Assembly (NCBI RefSeq): GCF_025452095.1
Contig: NZ_CP104877.1
Coordinates: forward strand, 1,364,001 to 1,428,000
Direction of reading: 5' to 3'
DNA from: Paenarthrobacter sp. JL.01a
GTDB lineage: Bacteria; Actinomycetota; Actinomycetes; Actinomycetales; Micrococcaceae
Length of the DNA: 64,000 nucleotides
The position numbers were made by a program, and so were the translations under genes. The notes beneath the pieces were generated by a model. The model saw only the letters and a program-made list of their open reading frames with translations, did no database searches and had not been told where the DNA came from. Shown piece by piece: positions 36,813 through 44,637 of this stretch (the stretch's first letter is position 1; each line of letters starts with the position of its first letter).

Positions 36813-36833
36813 AGTAATCGAGTACCGATTACT
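36813..36833. promoter_or_regulatory. Perfect palindromic operator candidate between LAL copies 2 and 3
   Basis: AGTAATCG (36813-36820) and CGATTACT (36826-36833) are exact inverted repeats around AGTAC. The hexamer GAGTAC occurs here and at 36659-36664 and 36777-36782, so the spacer may hold a cluster of regulator sites. The spacer 36645-37113 has no believable gene and is richer in A+T than its surroundings. Confidence 0.5.
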
Positions 36834-36950
36834 GGTGTTTGCCTTTTGCGCCCCCGGCAATATTGATCTTGGAAGAACGGTTCAGCCCCAAGCATCACCG
36901 GGATTCCAAAAGTCGCATCAATCGCATCGGTGGTCTCTTCAGCCGATGCC

Positions 36951-37042
36951 CCGGCCACCGGAAGGTGGTCCGGCCCTGAACGAAGCCGGCGGCGACAGAG
37001 TCTTCTGAGACCGAGACTCTCCCCCCAGCCGCCGCCGGCTTC
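36951..37042 (+). other. Strong double hairpin before LAL copy 3
   Basis: A small hairpin CCGGCCACC-ggaa-GGTGG (36951-36973) is followed by a large one: perfect 12-bp arms GAAGCCGGCGGC (36982-36993) and GCCGCCGGCTTC (37031-37042), with a nested AGAGTCT/AGACTCT stem. No T run follows, so it is not a standard terminator; it could be a factor-dependent terminator for copy 2 or a leader structure for copy 3. Confidence 0.55.
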
Positions 37043-37113
37043 TAGGCCAGGGAAACCGCGAATCGCGCAAACACAAACTTCCCGGACATGGGACTGCTGC
37101 AATTGGAGTGTGC

Positions 37114-39603
37114 ATGCTGCCGGACCCTTGGCTGGTCGAAGATACCGTCACAGCCAGGCTGGGATCCCCGCAGCTTCCCGACAGGGCCCGATTGTTGGAG
37201 CTGGTTCTTTCCACGGTACGTTCCCCCTCCACCAGCGGCATCGTCGTTGCAGGGGAAAGGGGGTCCGGGAAAAGCCACTTGCTGCTCTCGCTCAAGGCCG
37301 GTCTCCCCCAAACCATGGATGTCCGCACCTTCGCCGGCAGCCTTGATGCCACCCAGTACGGGGTCTTGGCCCAGGGGGTTCCCGGCGCCACAGTGCCGGG
37401 AACCGGAATGAGCGCCACTGCGGCGACCAGCTACTTATCGGCACCCGGCCCCGCTGCGGCGATAAGTGACGGCCCGTTGCCCGGACTCGACGTCCTTCGT
37501 GCCCTCACCAACACGCTGGGGCCGGCCAGCTACCACTACGTGGCGCCGGCCTTGCGCCGCCGCGGCAAACGGCACGAGCTATCCTCCAAACCCCAGCTGG
37601 TTCTCCTGGTGGACGACATCCACTACGTCGACCCCGCGTCCTTGGGGGTTCTGCTGCAGCTCATTCCCGGATTCGGTGCCAAACTCGTAGCCACCGCTGA
37701 CAGCCGTCGCCCATTGCCCCAGGACCTCTATCAACTTTGGGAAGACGGCTTCATGGAGCAGTACCTCCTGCCGCCGTTCACTCTCAGGGAAGCGCATGCG
37801 GTGTGCGTGGGCCTTCTAGACGGGAATGTCCAGCAACGGGCCAGCAGCCTGCTTGCGGCGATGAGTGGTTTCAATGTGGCTGTCCTGTGCCTCGCCGTGG
37901 AGGACGCACGGAGCGCCGGGCTCCTGGTGCGCCGGGACGGCTATTGGACGATTGACACGCGCGCGCACTGCCACTGGCCGCGCGTTGTGGAGCACGTCCA
38001 GGGCGACAACGAAGTCCGCCCTGCCGAGGAGCGGCTCGCCCTGGAGCTGGTCGCCCTGGCAGCGCCCGTGGCCTTCGAGACCCTGGAACGCCACTGCGGA
38101 CAGAAGGCCGTGGAGAACCTGCTGGCGGAGCGTCACATCAAGCTGATGCCTGGCTGGCGTCCAATGGTCCGCATGGGCTCATGGTTGTGGGGTGAAGCTA
38201 CCAGGCTGGCTGTGCCACGGTCCCGTAGCCTTGCCCTCCACCAACAAATCGGGGAACCCGGCCTCACCCGCGAGACAGCGCCGAGCATGCTGCGGTGGAT
38301 GACCTGGACCCTGGACTGCGGGCTCGACCTCGCCGATGAGCTTCTCCTGGCCGCCGCGCCGGTCGCGGACCGCCCCTCCTCCGCTGAACTGGTGCTCAAA
38401 GCGGCAGCTGCGGTCAAGGGGCAGGACCACGTGGAACAAGCCGGAATGATCAGGGCGAGGGCTTTGATTGCCGAAGGCCGGATTGCCGAAGCCACGCCGG
38501 TCCTCCGGCGCTTGGCGGTGGCAGGAACAGACGCGGTGAAGCTCGACGCCGGTCATCGGCTGATGGCATTGGAGCTGCTGGGTGCGGTGCGTGGTGATGC
38601 GCCTGCAGGGGACGGCGCGGACGACCCCGCCGCGCGGATCGCGCGGCATGTACGCGATGCCGAACGGCTGCTCCTGTCCGGTGCGGCGTCCCAGGCGCTG
38701 GTGAGCTCCACCCAGGCCATGGACGCCGTGGGCAACGATCCGTCCATGGAGACGTTCCGCGCCGGTGTGCTTCTCAGGCACGTAATCTGCTTGCGCTACA
38801 ACCTTGGCTGGAACGCCATGGGTCCGCTCCTGGACTATCCGTCCTACGACGTACCGAGGCACGTGGCCGAGTGCGCGGAAGTAGCGCGGGCTTATGTCCA
38901 GCTCAATCAAGGCTTCGCAGAGGCCGCGCGCGTCACCCTGGAGGCGGTACTGGCGGAACTGTCCGACGCCGGCCTGCCGCCGGTGCGCTCCGTGGCCCAA
39001 GCCCTGCTGGCCTACTGCGAAGCGGTGTGCGGCAACCCTGGAGCGGCTTTGGCCAGGGCCAAACGAAGTATCCGCCAAGGTAACAGGGCTTCCGCCGACC
39101 CGACTACCGACGGCCTGCTGCCTTGGCTCAGTACCCTCTACATCGCCGCAGCACGGGACGTTGCCTCAGGCACAGCGACGCATCTACCGGCGCTGGCGGG
39201 GCAGTTCCATGGCCAGGGCAAGGTGTTGCTCGAAGCCGAGGCTCTCTCCCTCCTGGCGCTCAACGCAAGCAGCACCGCCGTCGTGGACGATGCCGTGCTG
39301 AGCCGCCTGGCAGCGGCAACTACCGCCGTCGAGGGTGCTGGTGGGGCGGCCCTGCGGGTTTTTGCCGGGGCCTTGCTGGAGGCTTCGCCGAGGGCATTGG
39401 AAGCGGCGGGGCGCTCGCTGTCCGCCGACCGGCAGTTCGCCCACGCCGCCCTTTGCTACGCCAAGGCAGCCTTGGGGTACCGGGCCCGCTCTCGCACAGC
39501 GGCCGCCCGCAGGTCGGACGCCCTGGCTGAGCGGCTTCGCAGCGTCCTGGACGGCGGGACTGTGCAGCCGCTGGGATGGCTCCCTGGGCGGCCAGGAGCC
39601 TGA
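37114..39603 (+). CDS. LAL-like ATPase lacking the LuxR DNA-binding domain, copy 3
   Basis: An 829-residue STAND-type ATPase. Walker A is GERGSGKS (47-54) and Walker B LVLLVDDIHYVD (162-173). It has the same winged-helix-like RSAGLLVRRDGYWTI block and TPR-like helical half as the two upstream paralogues, but the C-terminus ends SRTAAARRSDALAERLRSVLDGGTVQPLGWLPG without any helix-turn-helix. It may act as a signal-sensing partner of copies 1 and 2 rather than as a DNA-binding protein. The ATG at 37114 has TTGGAG upstream; a GTG at 37108 is the alternative. Confidence 0.8.
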   Translation: MLPDPWLVEDTVTARLGSPQLPDRARLLELVLSTVRSPSTSGIVVAGERGSGKSHLLLSLKAGLPQTMDVRTFAGSLDATQYGVLAQGVPGATVPGTGMSATAATSYLSAPGPAAAISDGPLPGLDVLRALTNTLGPASYHYVAPALRRRGKRHELSSKPQLVLLVDDIHYVDPASLGVLLQLIPGFGAKLVATADSRRPLPQDLYQLWEDGFMEQYLLPPFTLREAHAVCVGLLDGNVQQRASSLLAAMSGFNVAVLCLAVEDARSAGLLVRRDGYWTIDTRAHCHWPRVVEHVQGDNEVRPAEERLALELVALAAPVAFETLERHCGQKAVENLLAERHIKLMPGWRPMVRMGSWLWGEATRLAVPRSRSLALHQQIGEPGLTRETAPSMLRWMTWTLDCGLDLADELLLAAAPVADRPSSAELVLKAAAAVKGQDHVEQAGMIRARALIAEGRIAEATPVLRRLAVAGTDAVKLDAGHRLMALELLGAVRGDAPAGDGADDPAARIARHVRDAERLLLSGAASQALVSSTQAMDAVGNDPSMETFRAGVLLRHVICLRYNLGWNAMGPLLDYPSYDVPRHVAECAEVARAYVQLNQGFAEAARVTLEAVLAELSDAGLPPVRSVAQALLAYCEAVCGNPGAALARAKRSIRQGNRASADPTTDGLLPWLSTLYIAAARDVASGTATHLPALAGQFHGQGKVLLEAEALSLLALNASSTAVVDDAVLSRLAAATTAVEGAGGAALRVFAGALLEASPRALEAAGRSLSADRQFAHAALCYAKAALGYRARSRTAAARRSDALAERLRSVLDGGTVQPLGWLPGRPGA

Positions 39604-39642
39604 CGTGCTGAACGGCACACCGCCCGATCGTGCCCTGCGTGG

Positions 39643-39648
39643 GATAAT
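39643..39648 (+). promoter_or_regulatory. Candidate -10 box for sufS
   Basis: GATAAT, one base from the consensus, lies 36 bp before the sufS TTG. No clear -35 is seen, so support is weak. Confidence 0.3.
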
Positions 39649-39683
39649 GGGGAGTCCCTGAAGGATTTTCCAAGGAGCGCCCC

Positions 39684-41009
39684 TTGACTGCCGTATCAAC
39701 TCCCGTCTCGTTGCAACAGTCCGTGCATGCCATGGACAACGCGGAGGTGTTGCGGATCCGGAACGACTTCCCGGTGCTGGATCAGCTGGTCAACGGAAAG
39801 CCCCTGATCTACCTCGACTCCGGCGCCACCTCGCAAAATCCGCTCAGCGTCATCGAAGCCGAGCAGGAATTCTACGAACAACGCAACGCTGCCGTGCACC
39901 GCGGAGCGCACCACCTGGCCGTCGAAGCGACCGAGGCGTTCGAGGACGCCCGGCAGACCGTGGCGGACTTCATCGGCGCCCGGTATGAAGAAACCGTGTG
40001 GACCTCCAACGCCACCGAGGGCCTGAACCTCATCAGCTACGCCATGTCCAACGCAGCCTTGTGGGCAGCGCAGGGCCGCGGCAACTCCGGCTTGAAGGAC
40101 CTGGCCATCGGGCCCGGCGACGAGATCGTGGTCACCGAAATGGAACACCACGCCAACCTCATTCCGTGGCAGGAGCTCGCGTTCCGCACCGGTGCCACGC
40201 TGAAGTACATCCCCATCACCGACGACGGTGCCCTGCGCCTCGATGCCGCAGCGGAGATCATTGGGAGCCGGACCCGGCTTGTAGCCTTCACGCAGGCTTC
40301 GAACGTCCTGGGCACCATCAATCCCGTGGCCGAACTCGTCGCCATGGCACGCCGCGTAGGCGCGCTGGTGGTGCTGGATGCCTGCCAGTCGGTTCCCCAC
40401 ATGGCCGTTGACGTGAAGAAACTCGATGTCGACTTTGCGGTGTTCTCCGGCCACAAGATGCTTGCCCCTACCGGCGTCGGCGTGCTCTACGGCAAGCAGG
40501 AGCTTCTTGATGTCCTGCCGCCGTTCCTGACCGGTGGTTCCATGATCACCACAGTCACCATGGAACGCGCCGAGTACCTGCCCGCGCCCCAGCGCTTCGA
40601 GGCCGGAACACAGCGCATCTCCCAGGCCGTGGCGCTCGCAACCGCCGTGAACTACTTGTCCGAAACCGGAATCGACCGCATCCACGCCTGGGAAGCGACG
40701 TTGGGCCAGCGCCTGGTCAAGGGCCTTGAAAGCATTGAGGGCATCCGTGTTGTTGGTCCGGCGTCAGGTGCTGAGCGGATCGGCTTGGCAGCGTTCGACG
40801 TCGCCGGTGTCCACGCGCACGACGTCGGGCAGTTCCTTGACGACCGCGGCATCGCGGTCCGGGTCGGCCACCACTGCGCCCAGCCGCTCCACCGCCGCCT
40901 CGGCCTGACGGCCACCACCCGGGCGAGCACCTACCTTTACAACACCACGGACGACGTCGATGCCTTCCTCGATGCCGTCTCCGGAGTACGGGCCTACTTC
41001 CAGGCCTGA
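39684..41009 (+). CDS. sufS: Cysteine desulfurase SufS
   Basis: A PLP enzyme that removes sulfur from cysteine for Fe-S cluster assembly. The 441-residue protein has LIYLDSGATSQNP, AVHRGAHHLA, EMEHHANLIPW, VLDACQSVPHM, the PLP-binding Lys in FSGHKMLAPTGVGVLYG and the active-site Cys in RVGHHCAQPLHRRLG, all of the SufS (group II) type. The TTG start is supported by AAGGAG about 8 nt upstream. It is followed after 37 bp by sufU, the usual Gram-positive sulfur acceptor. The rest of the suf operon (sufBCD) is not in this window. Confidence 0.94.
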   Translation: MTAVSTPVSLQQSVHAMDNAEVLRIRNDFPVLDQLVNGKPLIYLDSGATSQNPLSVIEAEQEFYEQRNAAVHRGAHHLAVEATEAFEDARQTVADFIGARYEETVWTSNATEGLNLISYAMSNAALWAAQGRGNSGLKDLAIGPGDEIVVTEMEHHANLIPWQELAFRTGATLKYIPITDDGALRLDAAAEIIGSRTRLVAFTQASNVLGTINPVAELVAMARRVGALVVLDACQSVPHMAVDVKKLDVDFAVFSGHKMLAPTGVGVLYGKQELLDVLPPFLTGGSMITTVTMERAEYLPAPQRFEAGTQRISQAVALATAVNYLSETGIDRIHAWEATLGQRLVKGLESIEGIRVVGPASGAERIGLAAFDVAGVHAHDVGQFLDDRGIAVRVGHHCAQPLHRRLGLTATTRASTYLYNTTDDVDAFLDAVSGVRAYFQA

Positions 41010-41046
41010 CCACAACGACTTTTTTGAAGAAACGGGCGTCGGCACC

Positions 41047-41517
41047 ATGAGTCTTGACCAGCTGTACCAGCAGATCATCCTTGACCACTCCAAGCAGCGG
41101 CACGGCAGCGGCCTCGCCGGAACTGAGGCACCGTCAGGAGCCGCTACCGGCCAATCGCACCAGTTGAACCCGGTCTGCGGGGACGAGGTAACCCTGCGGT
41201 TGGCCGTCGCCGACGGGACCGTGAAACAAATCAGCTGGGATGGTGCGGGCTGTTCCATCTCCATGGCTTCGGCTTCCGTGCTGAGCGAGCTGGGGGAGGG
41301 CATGTCCGTTACGGAACTGCACTCCGTGATCGAGAACTTCCGCGAGGTCCTGCGTTCACGCGGGAAGGTACAGGCTGATCCGGAGATCCTGGGCGATGCC
41401 GCTGCCTTTGAGGGGGTTGCCCGTTACGCGGCCCGCGTCAAGTGCGCCATGATCTCCTGGGTCGCCGCTGAGGACGCACTCAACCAGGCGACCACAAGCC
41501 AAGTACCCCAGGCCTAG
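41047..41517 (+). CDS. sufU: SUF system sulfur-transfer protein SufU
   Basis: A 156-residue zinc-containing sulfurtransferase that takes sulfur from SufS. The three zinc/acceptor cysteines are visible in [20 protein letters not shown] and [10 protein letters not shown]. The insert typical of SufU relative to IscU is present ([21 protein letters not shown] region and [14 protein letters not shown]). The ATG gives [20 protein letters not shown]. Its stop overlaps the stop of convergent nhaA by 4 bp. Confidence 0.94.
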   Translation: MSLDQLYQQIILDHSKQRHGSGLAGTEAPSGAATGQSHQLNPVCGDEVTLRLAVADGTVKQISWDGAGCSISMASASVLSELGEGMSVTELHSVIENFREVLRSRGKVQADPEILGDAAAFEGVARYAARVKCAMISWVAAEDALNQATTSQVPQA

Positions 41518-42803
41518 GCGCGCGAGAAGACGTCAGGCACGCCGTCGCCGTCGTCGTCCCGTTCTTCATCGGACTGCACCTGCCGGTACCGCCGGTTGCG
41601 GGCCCTAAGTACGACGGCGGCCAGCAGCGCCGAAATCAGGGAACCTGCCAGGATGGCCACTTTGGCGTGGTCGTTGTGGGCCGAGCCGGCGCCGAAGCTC
41701 AGCTCGCCAATCAGCAGCGATACCGTGAAACCGATGCCTGCCAGGAGGGCGAGGCCGAAAAGGTCGATCCAGGCGATGCTCGAATCCAGGCTCGCGCGGG
41801 TGGTCTTGGTGACCAGGAACGTCGTTCCGAAGACACCGACAGCCTTGCCCACCACAAGGGCTGCAACAATGCCCAGGGCCACGGGGTCCGTGAGCGCCGC
41901 GCCCATTCCTTGCAGGCCGCCCAAGGCCACGCCGGCTGAGAAGAACGCGAAGACAGGCACAGCGAACCCCGCTGAGAAGGGGCGGAGCCGGTGTTCGAAG
42001 TGCTCGGCCAAACCCTCGGCCGGTTCGCCTTTCTTCCCGCTCGCGAAGACCGGCACGGCAAAACCGAGCAGGACGCCCGCCACCGTGGCGTGGATGCCGG
42101 AGGCGTGGACGAACCCCCAGGTTGCCAAGGCCAGCGGCACCAGGAGATACCAGCTGCGGATCCGCTTTTGCACCAGGAACGTGAACAGGGCGAGCGGTAC
42201 GGCGGCGGCCAGCAACATGATCGGCTGGAGTCCGGTGGAATAGAAAAAGGCGATGATGCCGATCGCGATGAGGTCATCCACCACGGCGAGTGTGAGCAGG
42301 AACGTCCGGAGTGCAGCGGGCAGGTGCGTGTTGATGACCGCCAGTACTGCCAGGGCGAAGGCAATGTCCGTGGCCGTGGGGATGGCCCAACCCTTGAGGG
42401 TTTCAGGTGATCCGAGGTTGAACAGGACGAAGATCAGCGCCGGGACTGCGACTCCGCCGATCGCGGCCGCCACCGGGACTACTGCCCGGGCAGGTTTGCG
42501 GAGCTCCCCGGCCACGAATTCGCGCTTGAGTTCCAGGCCGGCCAGGAAGAAGAAGACTGCGAGCAGGCCGTCGGATGCCCAGTGGCCGAGGCTGAGCTCA
42601 AGGTGCCAGGGTTCGTAACCGAGCTTGAGGTCGCGGAGGGCGAAGTAGCCGGCTGCCGCGGGGGAGTTGGCCCAGATGAGGGCAACGACTGTGGCTGCCA
42701 GAAGGAGCGCGCCGCCAACGGTTTCGGTGCGGAGGATCGAGAGGATCCGGCGGTACTCGGGGTAGCTGGAGCGGGAGAAGACGGGTGGTGAGTGCTGGGC
42801 CAT
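41514..42803 (-). CDS. nhaA: Na+/H+ antiporter NhaA
   Basis: An 11-12 helix membrane antiporter that exports Na+ and imports H+. The core shows the paired transport aspartates in [33 protein letters not shown], and [36 protein letters not shown] and [24 protein letters not shown]. Length 429 residues with a charged C-terminal tail ([13 protein letters not shown]). A structured leader precedes the ATG. Confidence 0.95.
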   Translation of the reverse strand: MAQHSPPVFSRSSYPEYRRILSILRTETVGGALLLAATVVALIWANSPAAAGYFALRDLKLGYEPWHLELSLGHWASDGLLAVFFFLAGLELKREFVAGELRKPARAVVPVAAAIGGVAVPALIFVLFNLGSPETLKGWAIPTATDIAFALAVLAVINTHLPAALRTFLLTLAVVDDLIAIGIIAFFYSTGLQPIMLLAAAVPLALFTFLVQKRIRSWYLLVPLALATWGFVHASGIHATVAGVLLGFAVPVFASGKKGEPAEGLAEHFEHRLRPFSAGFAVPVFAFFSAGVALGGLQGMGAALTDPVALGIVAALVVGKAVGVFGTTFLVTKTTRASLDSSIAWIDLFGLALLAGIGFTVSLLIGELSFGAGSAHNDHAKVAILAGSLISALLAAVVLRARNRRYRQVQSDEERDDDGDGVPDVFSRA

Positions 42804-42870
42804 GGGGTTCCTTGCCTGGTTCGGGGTATCACTAAGACTCCGCCGACCAGACTTCCCGGCACACCACTGT
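42804..42870 (-). promoter_or_regulatory. nhaA: Structured 5' leader of nhaA
   Basis: Read on the minus strand the leader begins GTGGTGTGCCGGGAAGTCTG and continues GTCGGCGGAG; GCCG pairs with CGGC across GGAAGTCTGGT. I recall similar leaders before nhaA-type genes of other actinomycetes, which would suggest a conserved cis-regulatory RNA, but this memory is unverified. Confidence 0.35.
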
Positions 42871-42878
42871 CCATCCTA

Positions 42879-42901
42879 CCCAACTAGGGGACAGTAAACG
42901 C
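42879..42901. repeat. Left arm of an older palindromic repeat split by the IS
   Basis: CCCAACT, three variable bases, then GGACAGTAAACGC. It is the inverted match of 44386-44408; the two arms were adjacent before the IS inserted. Confidence 0.75.
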
Positions 42902-42914
42902 TCCAATGAGGGCT
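42900..42914. repeat. 15-bp target site duplication, left copy
   Basis: GCTCCAATGAGGGCT, identical to 44364-44378 on the other side of the element. Confidence 0.85.
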
Positions 42915-42919
42915 TGTCA

Positions 42920-42992
42920 TGTCTCAGGACCTTGTAGACACTTCATGTCTCAGGACTTCGTAGACAGTTGGTGTCTCATGACTGTGTAGACA
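42920..42992. repeat. Three subterminal repeats, left IS end
   Basis: Units of 21 bp with pattern TGTCTCAGGAC...GTAGACA at 42920-42940, 42946-42966 and 42972-42992, spaced exactly 26 bp. The transposase stop codon lies inside the innermost copy. Probable transposase binding sites. Confidence 0.85.
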
Positions 42993-44262
42993 GTTCGTCC
43001 TGGTGTGTGGGGTTCCGGGGTTTGAGTTGTGGGTAGGTGGTTCTTTTCTTGCGGGCGCCTCGGGGGTCGGCGGCGACTCCCGAGGGTTTACCGTTGCCGA
43101 CGTACCGGGTTCCTTGCGGTGGCCGGGGGTGAGTGATGATCTCGGTGCCTTGTGCTCCGAAGAACATGATGTCGGCGTCGTCGTAGAGGACGTGCACGAT
43201 GGTGCCGATGTGTTCTTTGCCTAGCTTGAAATGGGTTCCGAGGATCGTCACGGATCCGTTTCGGTTCACTGTTCGTTGCGCGCTCTGCCGTTCCCGGCAG
43301 GGTGAAACGGGTGCAGGGGTGAGCGGTGGGGGTGTTTTGGGTGTGGCGTTCCATGCTTCGATTGGTGTCATTCCTGCTGGCAGGCCCTGATGTTCGCGTT
43401 CGTTGTTGTAATACAGGTCGAAGGCGTCCACTTGGGCCTGAAGTGCGGTCATGGTGGACGCCGGTGGCTGCCGGTGCAGGTATCGGTGCAAGGTCTGATG
43501 GAAGCGTTCGTTCTTGCCTTGGGTGGTGGGTTTGTAGGGTTTGCCCGTGATCGGTTCGACACCCAGGGCTTTGAGGAACTCCACCAGAGCCCCGGAGCGC
43601 CCGCGACGGGTGGGATTCAGTGCCGTGCCGTTGTCAGAGAGGAATCTCTGTGGCGTTCCGTGGCGGTCGATCGCCTGCGTGACGACGGCGATAGCGGCAG
43701 CACTGGTTTCCCCGGTCGCGACCAAGGACGCCAGGGCCAGACGCGAATGGTCATCTATGAGTTGGAAGATCGCCACTTTCTTACCGCCGGCGAGCTGCCA
43801 CTCGGTCGAGTCGATCTGCCAGCACGCGTTCGGTTGCGGATAGACGAAGCGTTTGTACGCGCTCCGTGGCTTCTTCCGAGGCTCGGGCACGACCATTCCG
43901 GCCCGGACAAAGATCCTGGCCACGGTGGCTCGCGACGGCGGCTTCAGACCCATCCTGGAGAGCTTGGCGATGACGGAGAGCGGGCCGTGATCGAGGCCCC
44001 TGTCCTGGAGGTCTGCTCGAGTATCGAGCAGCAGCTCGATCATGGCCGGCTCCGTGACAGTGGGCATGGTCTTCGGGACCGTGGGTTTCTTCTCCAGCGC
44101 TTTCACTGGCCCGACCTCCGAAGCGGCCGCCCGGACCCGGTAAAACCAGGCCCGGGAGACATTGTGCTTCCTGCAGAACGCTGTAACCGCGCCCCTGGGC
44201 GAATCCTCGGACCACGTTGCCACAGCATGCCGGATCTTGATGTCGGGCTGGGATTTACTCAT
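42976..44262 (-). CDS. IS481-family transposase (DDE integrase core)
   Basis: A 428-residue transposase. The N-terminal helix-turn-helix reads AVTAFCRKHNVSRAWFYRVRAAA (about 25-50). The integrase core carries the DDE triad: Asp in CWQIDSTEWQL, Asp in FLSDNGTAL, and Glu in QGKNERFHQTL about 42 residues later. The C-terminal part has YYNNEREHQGLPAGMTPIEAWNA, typical of IS481/IS3-like elements. The ATG at 44262 is chosen; a GTG at 44295 would start within a subterminal repeat. No frameshift is present. Confidence 0.9.
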   Translation of the reverse strand: MSKSQPDIKIRHAVATWSEDSPRGAVTAFCRKHNVSRAWFYRVRAAASEVGPVKALEKKPTVPKTMPTVTEPAMIELLLDTRADLQDRGLDHGPLSVIAKLSRMGLKPPSRATVARIFVRAGMVVPEPRKKPRSAYKRFVYPQPNACWQIDSTEWQLAGGKKVAIFQLIDDHSRLALASLVATGETSAAAIAVVTQAIDRHGTPQRFLSDNGTALNPTRRGRSGALVEFLKALGVEPITGKPYKPTTQGKNERFHQTLHRYLHRQPPASTMTALQAQVDAFDLYYNNEREHQGLPAGMTPIEAWNATPKTPPPLTPAPVSPCRERQSAQRTVNRNGSVTILGTHFKLGKEHIGTIVHVLYDDADIMFFGAQGTEIITHPRPPQGTRYVGNGKPSGVAADPRGARKKRTTYPQLKPRNPTHQDELSTQS

Positions 44263-44288
44263 GGACAGCAGCAAACCCGCCCGACAAA

Positions 44289-44358
44289 TGTCCACGATGT
44301 CCTGAGACAGAGTGTCTACGAAGTCATGAGACAGAACTGTCCATTAAGTCATGAGACT
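44289..44358. repeat. Three subterminal repeats, right IS end (inverted)
   Basis: Units at 44289-44309, 44313-44333 and 44338-44358 are reverse complements of the left-end unit, spaced 24 and 25 bp; the middle one is closest to the left-end consensus. Confidence 0.85.
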
Positions 44359-44363
44359 CCACA

Positions 44364-44378
44364 GCTCCAATGAGGGCT
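44364..44378. repeat. 15-bp target site duplication, right copy
   Basis: GCTCCAATGAGGGCT, identical to 42900-42914. Confidence 0.85.
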
Positions 44379-44385
44379 CATTAAT

Positions 44386-44408
44386 GCGTTTACTGTCCCG
44401 CAGTTGGG
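44386..44408. repeat. Right arm of the split palindromic repeat
   Basis: GCGTTTACTGTCC followed by three variable bases and AGTTGGG, complementary to 42879-42901. Between arm and duplication lies CATTAAT, so the uninterrupted site also had a small inner palindrome AATGAG-gg-CTCATT. Confidence 0.75.
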
Positions 44409-44414
44409 TGAAAC

Positions 44415-44636
44415 TCAGGCGACGAGGCCCGCGATTCCAATGACCGCCGTCGCGAGTCCCAGCACCATGGAGATGGTAACCAGAACGACGTGGACCGTCA
44501 GGAACTTGGTGGCCCTGCCTGCGGCGTCGCGGGCCCGGGGGTCCTTCATGACGCGCTTGAGGAACTGCGGCCACACGGCCAGCGACCAGATGCCGGCCCC
44601 GATCAGGATGACCGCAAGGATCGCGGGAATCTGCAT
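44415..44636 (-). CDS. SCO4848-like small membrane protein
   Basis: A 73-residue protein with two membrane helices (IPAILAVILIGAGIWSLAVWP and FLTVHVVLVTISMVLGLATAVIGIAGL) joined by a basic loop FLKRVMKDPRARDAAGRATK. The size, the PxFLKxxxxDxRA pattern and the position fit the SCO4848 membrane-protein family of unknown function. It begins 1 bp after the DUF2505 gene, in the same operon. The palindromic repeat now split by the IS lies just downstream and may have been its terminator. Confidence 0.8.
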   Translation of the reverse strand: MQIPAILAVILIGAGIWSLAVWPQFLKRVMKDPRARDAAGRATKFLTVHVVLVTISMVLGLATAVIGIAGLVA

Positions 44637-44637
44637 G

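Larger units (their letters stand above)
42915..44363 (-). mobile_element. IS481-family insertion sequence, 1,449 bp, complete
   Basis: The element begins TGTCATGTCTCAGG and ends with the complement of TGTGGAGTCTCATG; the 26-bp terminal inverted repeats match at 18 positions and have the canonical TGT...ACA ends. It is bounded by an exact 15-bp duplication. One transposase gene fills it on the minus strand. Three copies of a 21-bp subterminal repeat sit at each end. Intact ends, duplication and gene suggest a recent, possibly active insertion. Confidence 0.9.

Noticed and set aside
39604..39683. Terminator for the LAL copy 3 gene
   Set aside because: No stable hairpin with a T run is found in the 80-bp gap.
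42920..42992. Three evenly spaced repeats that look like a short CRISPR array
   Set aside because: Spacers are only 5 bp, the same units occur inverted at the other end of the IS, and no cas genes are present.
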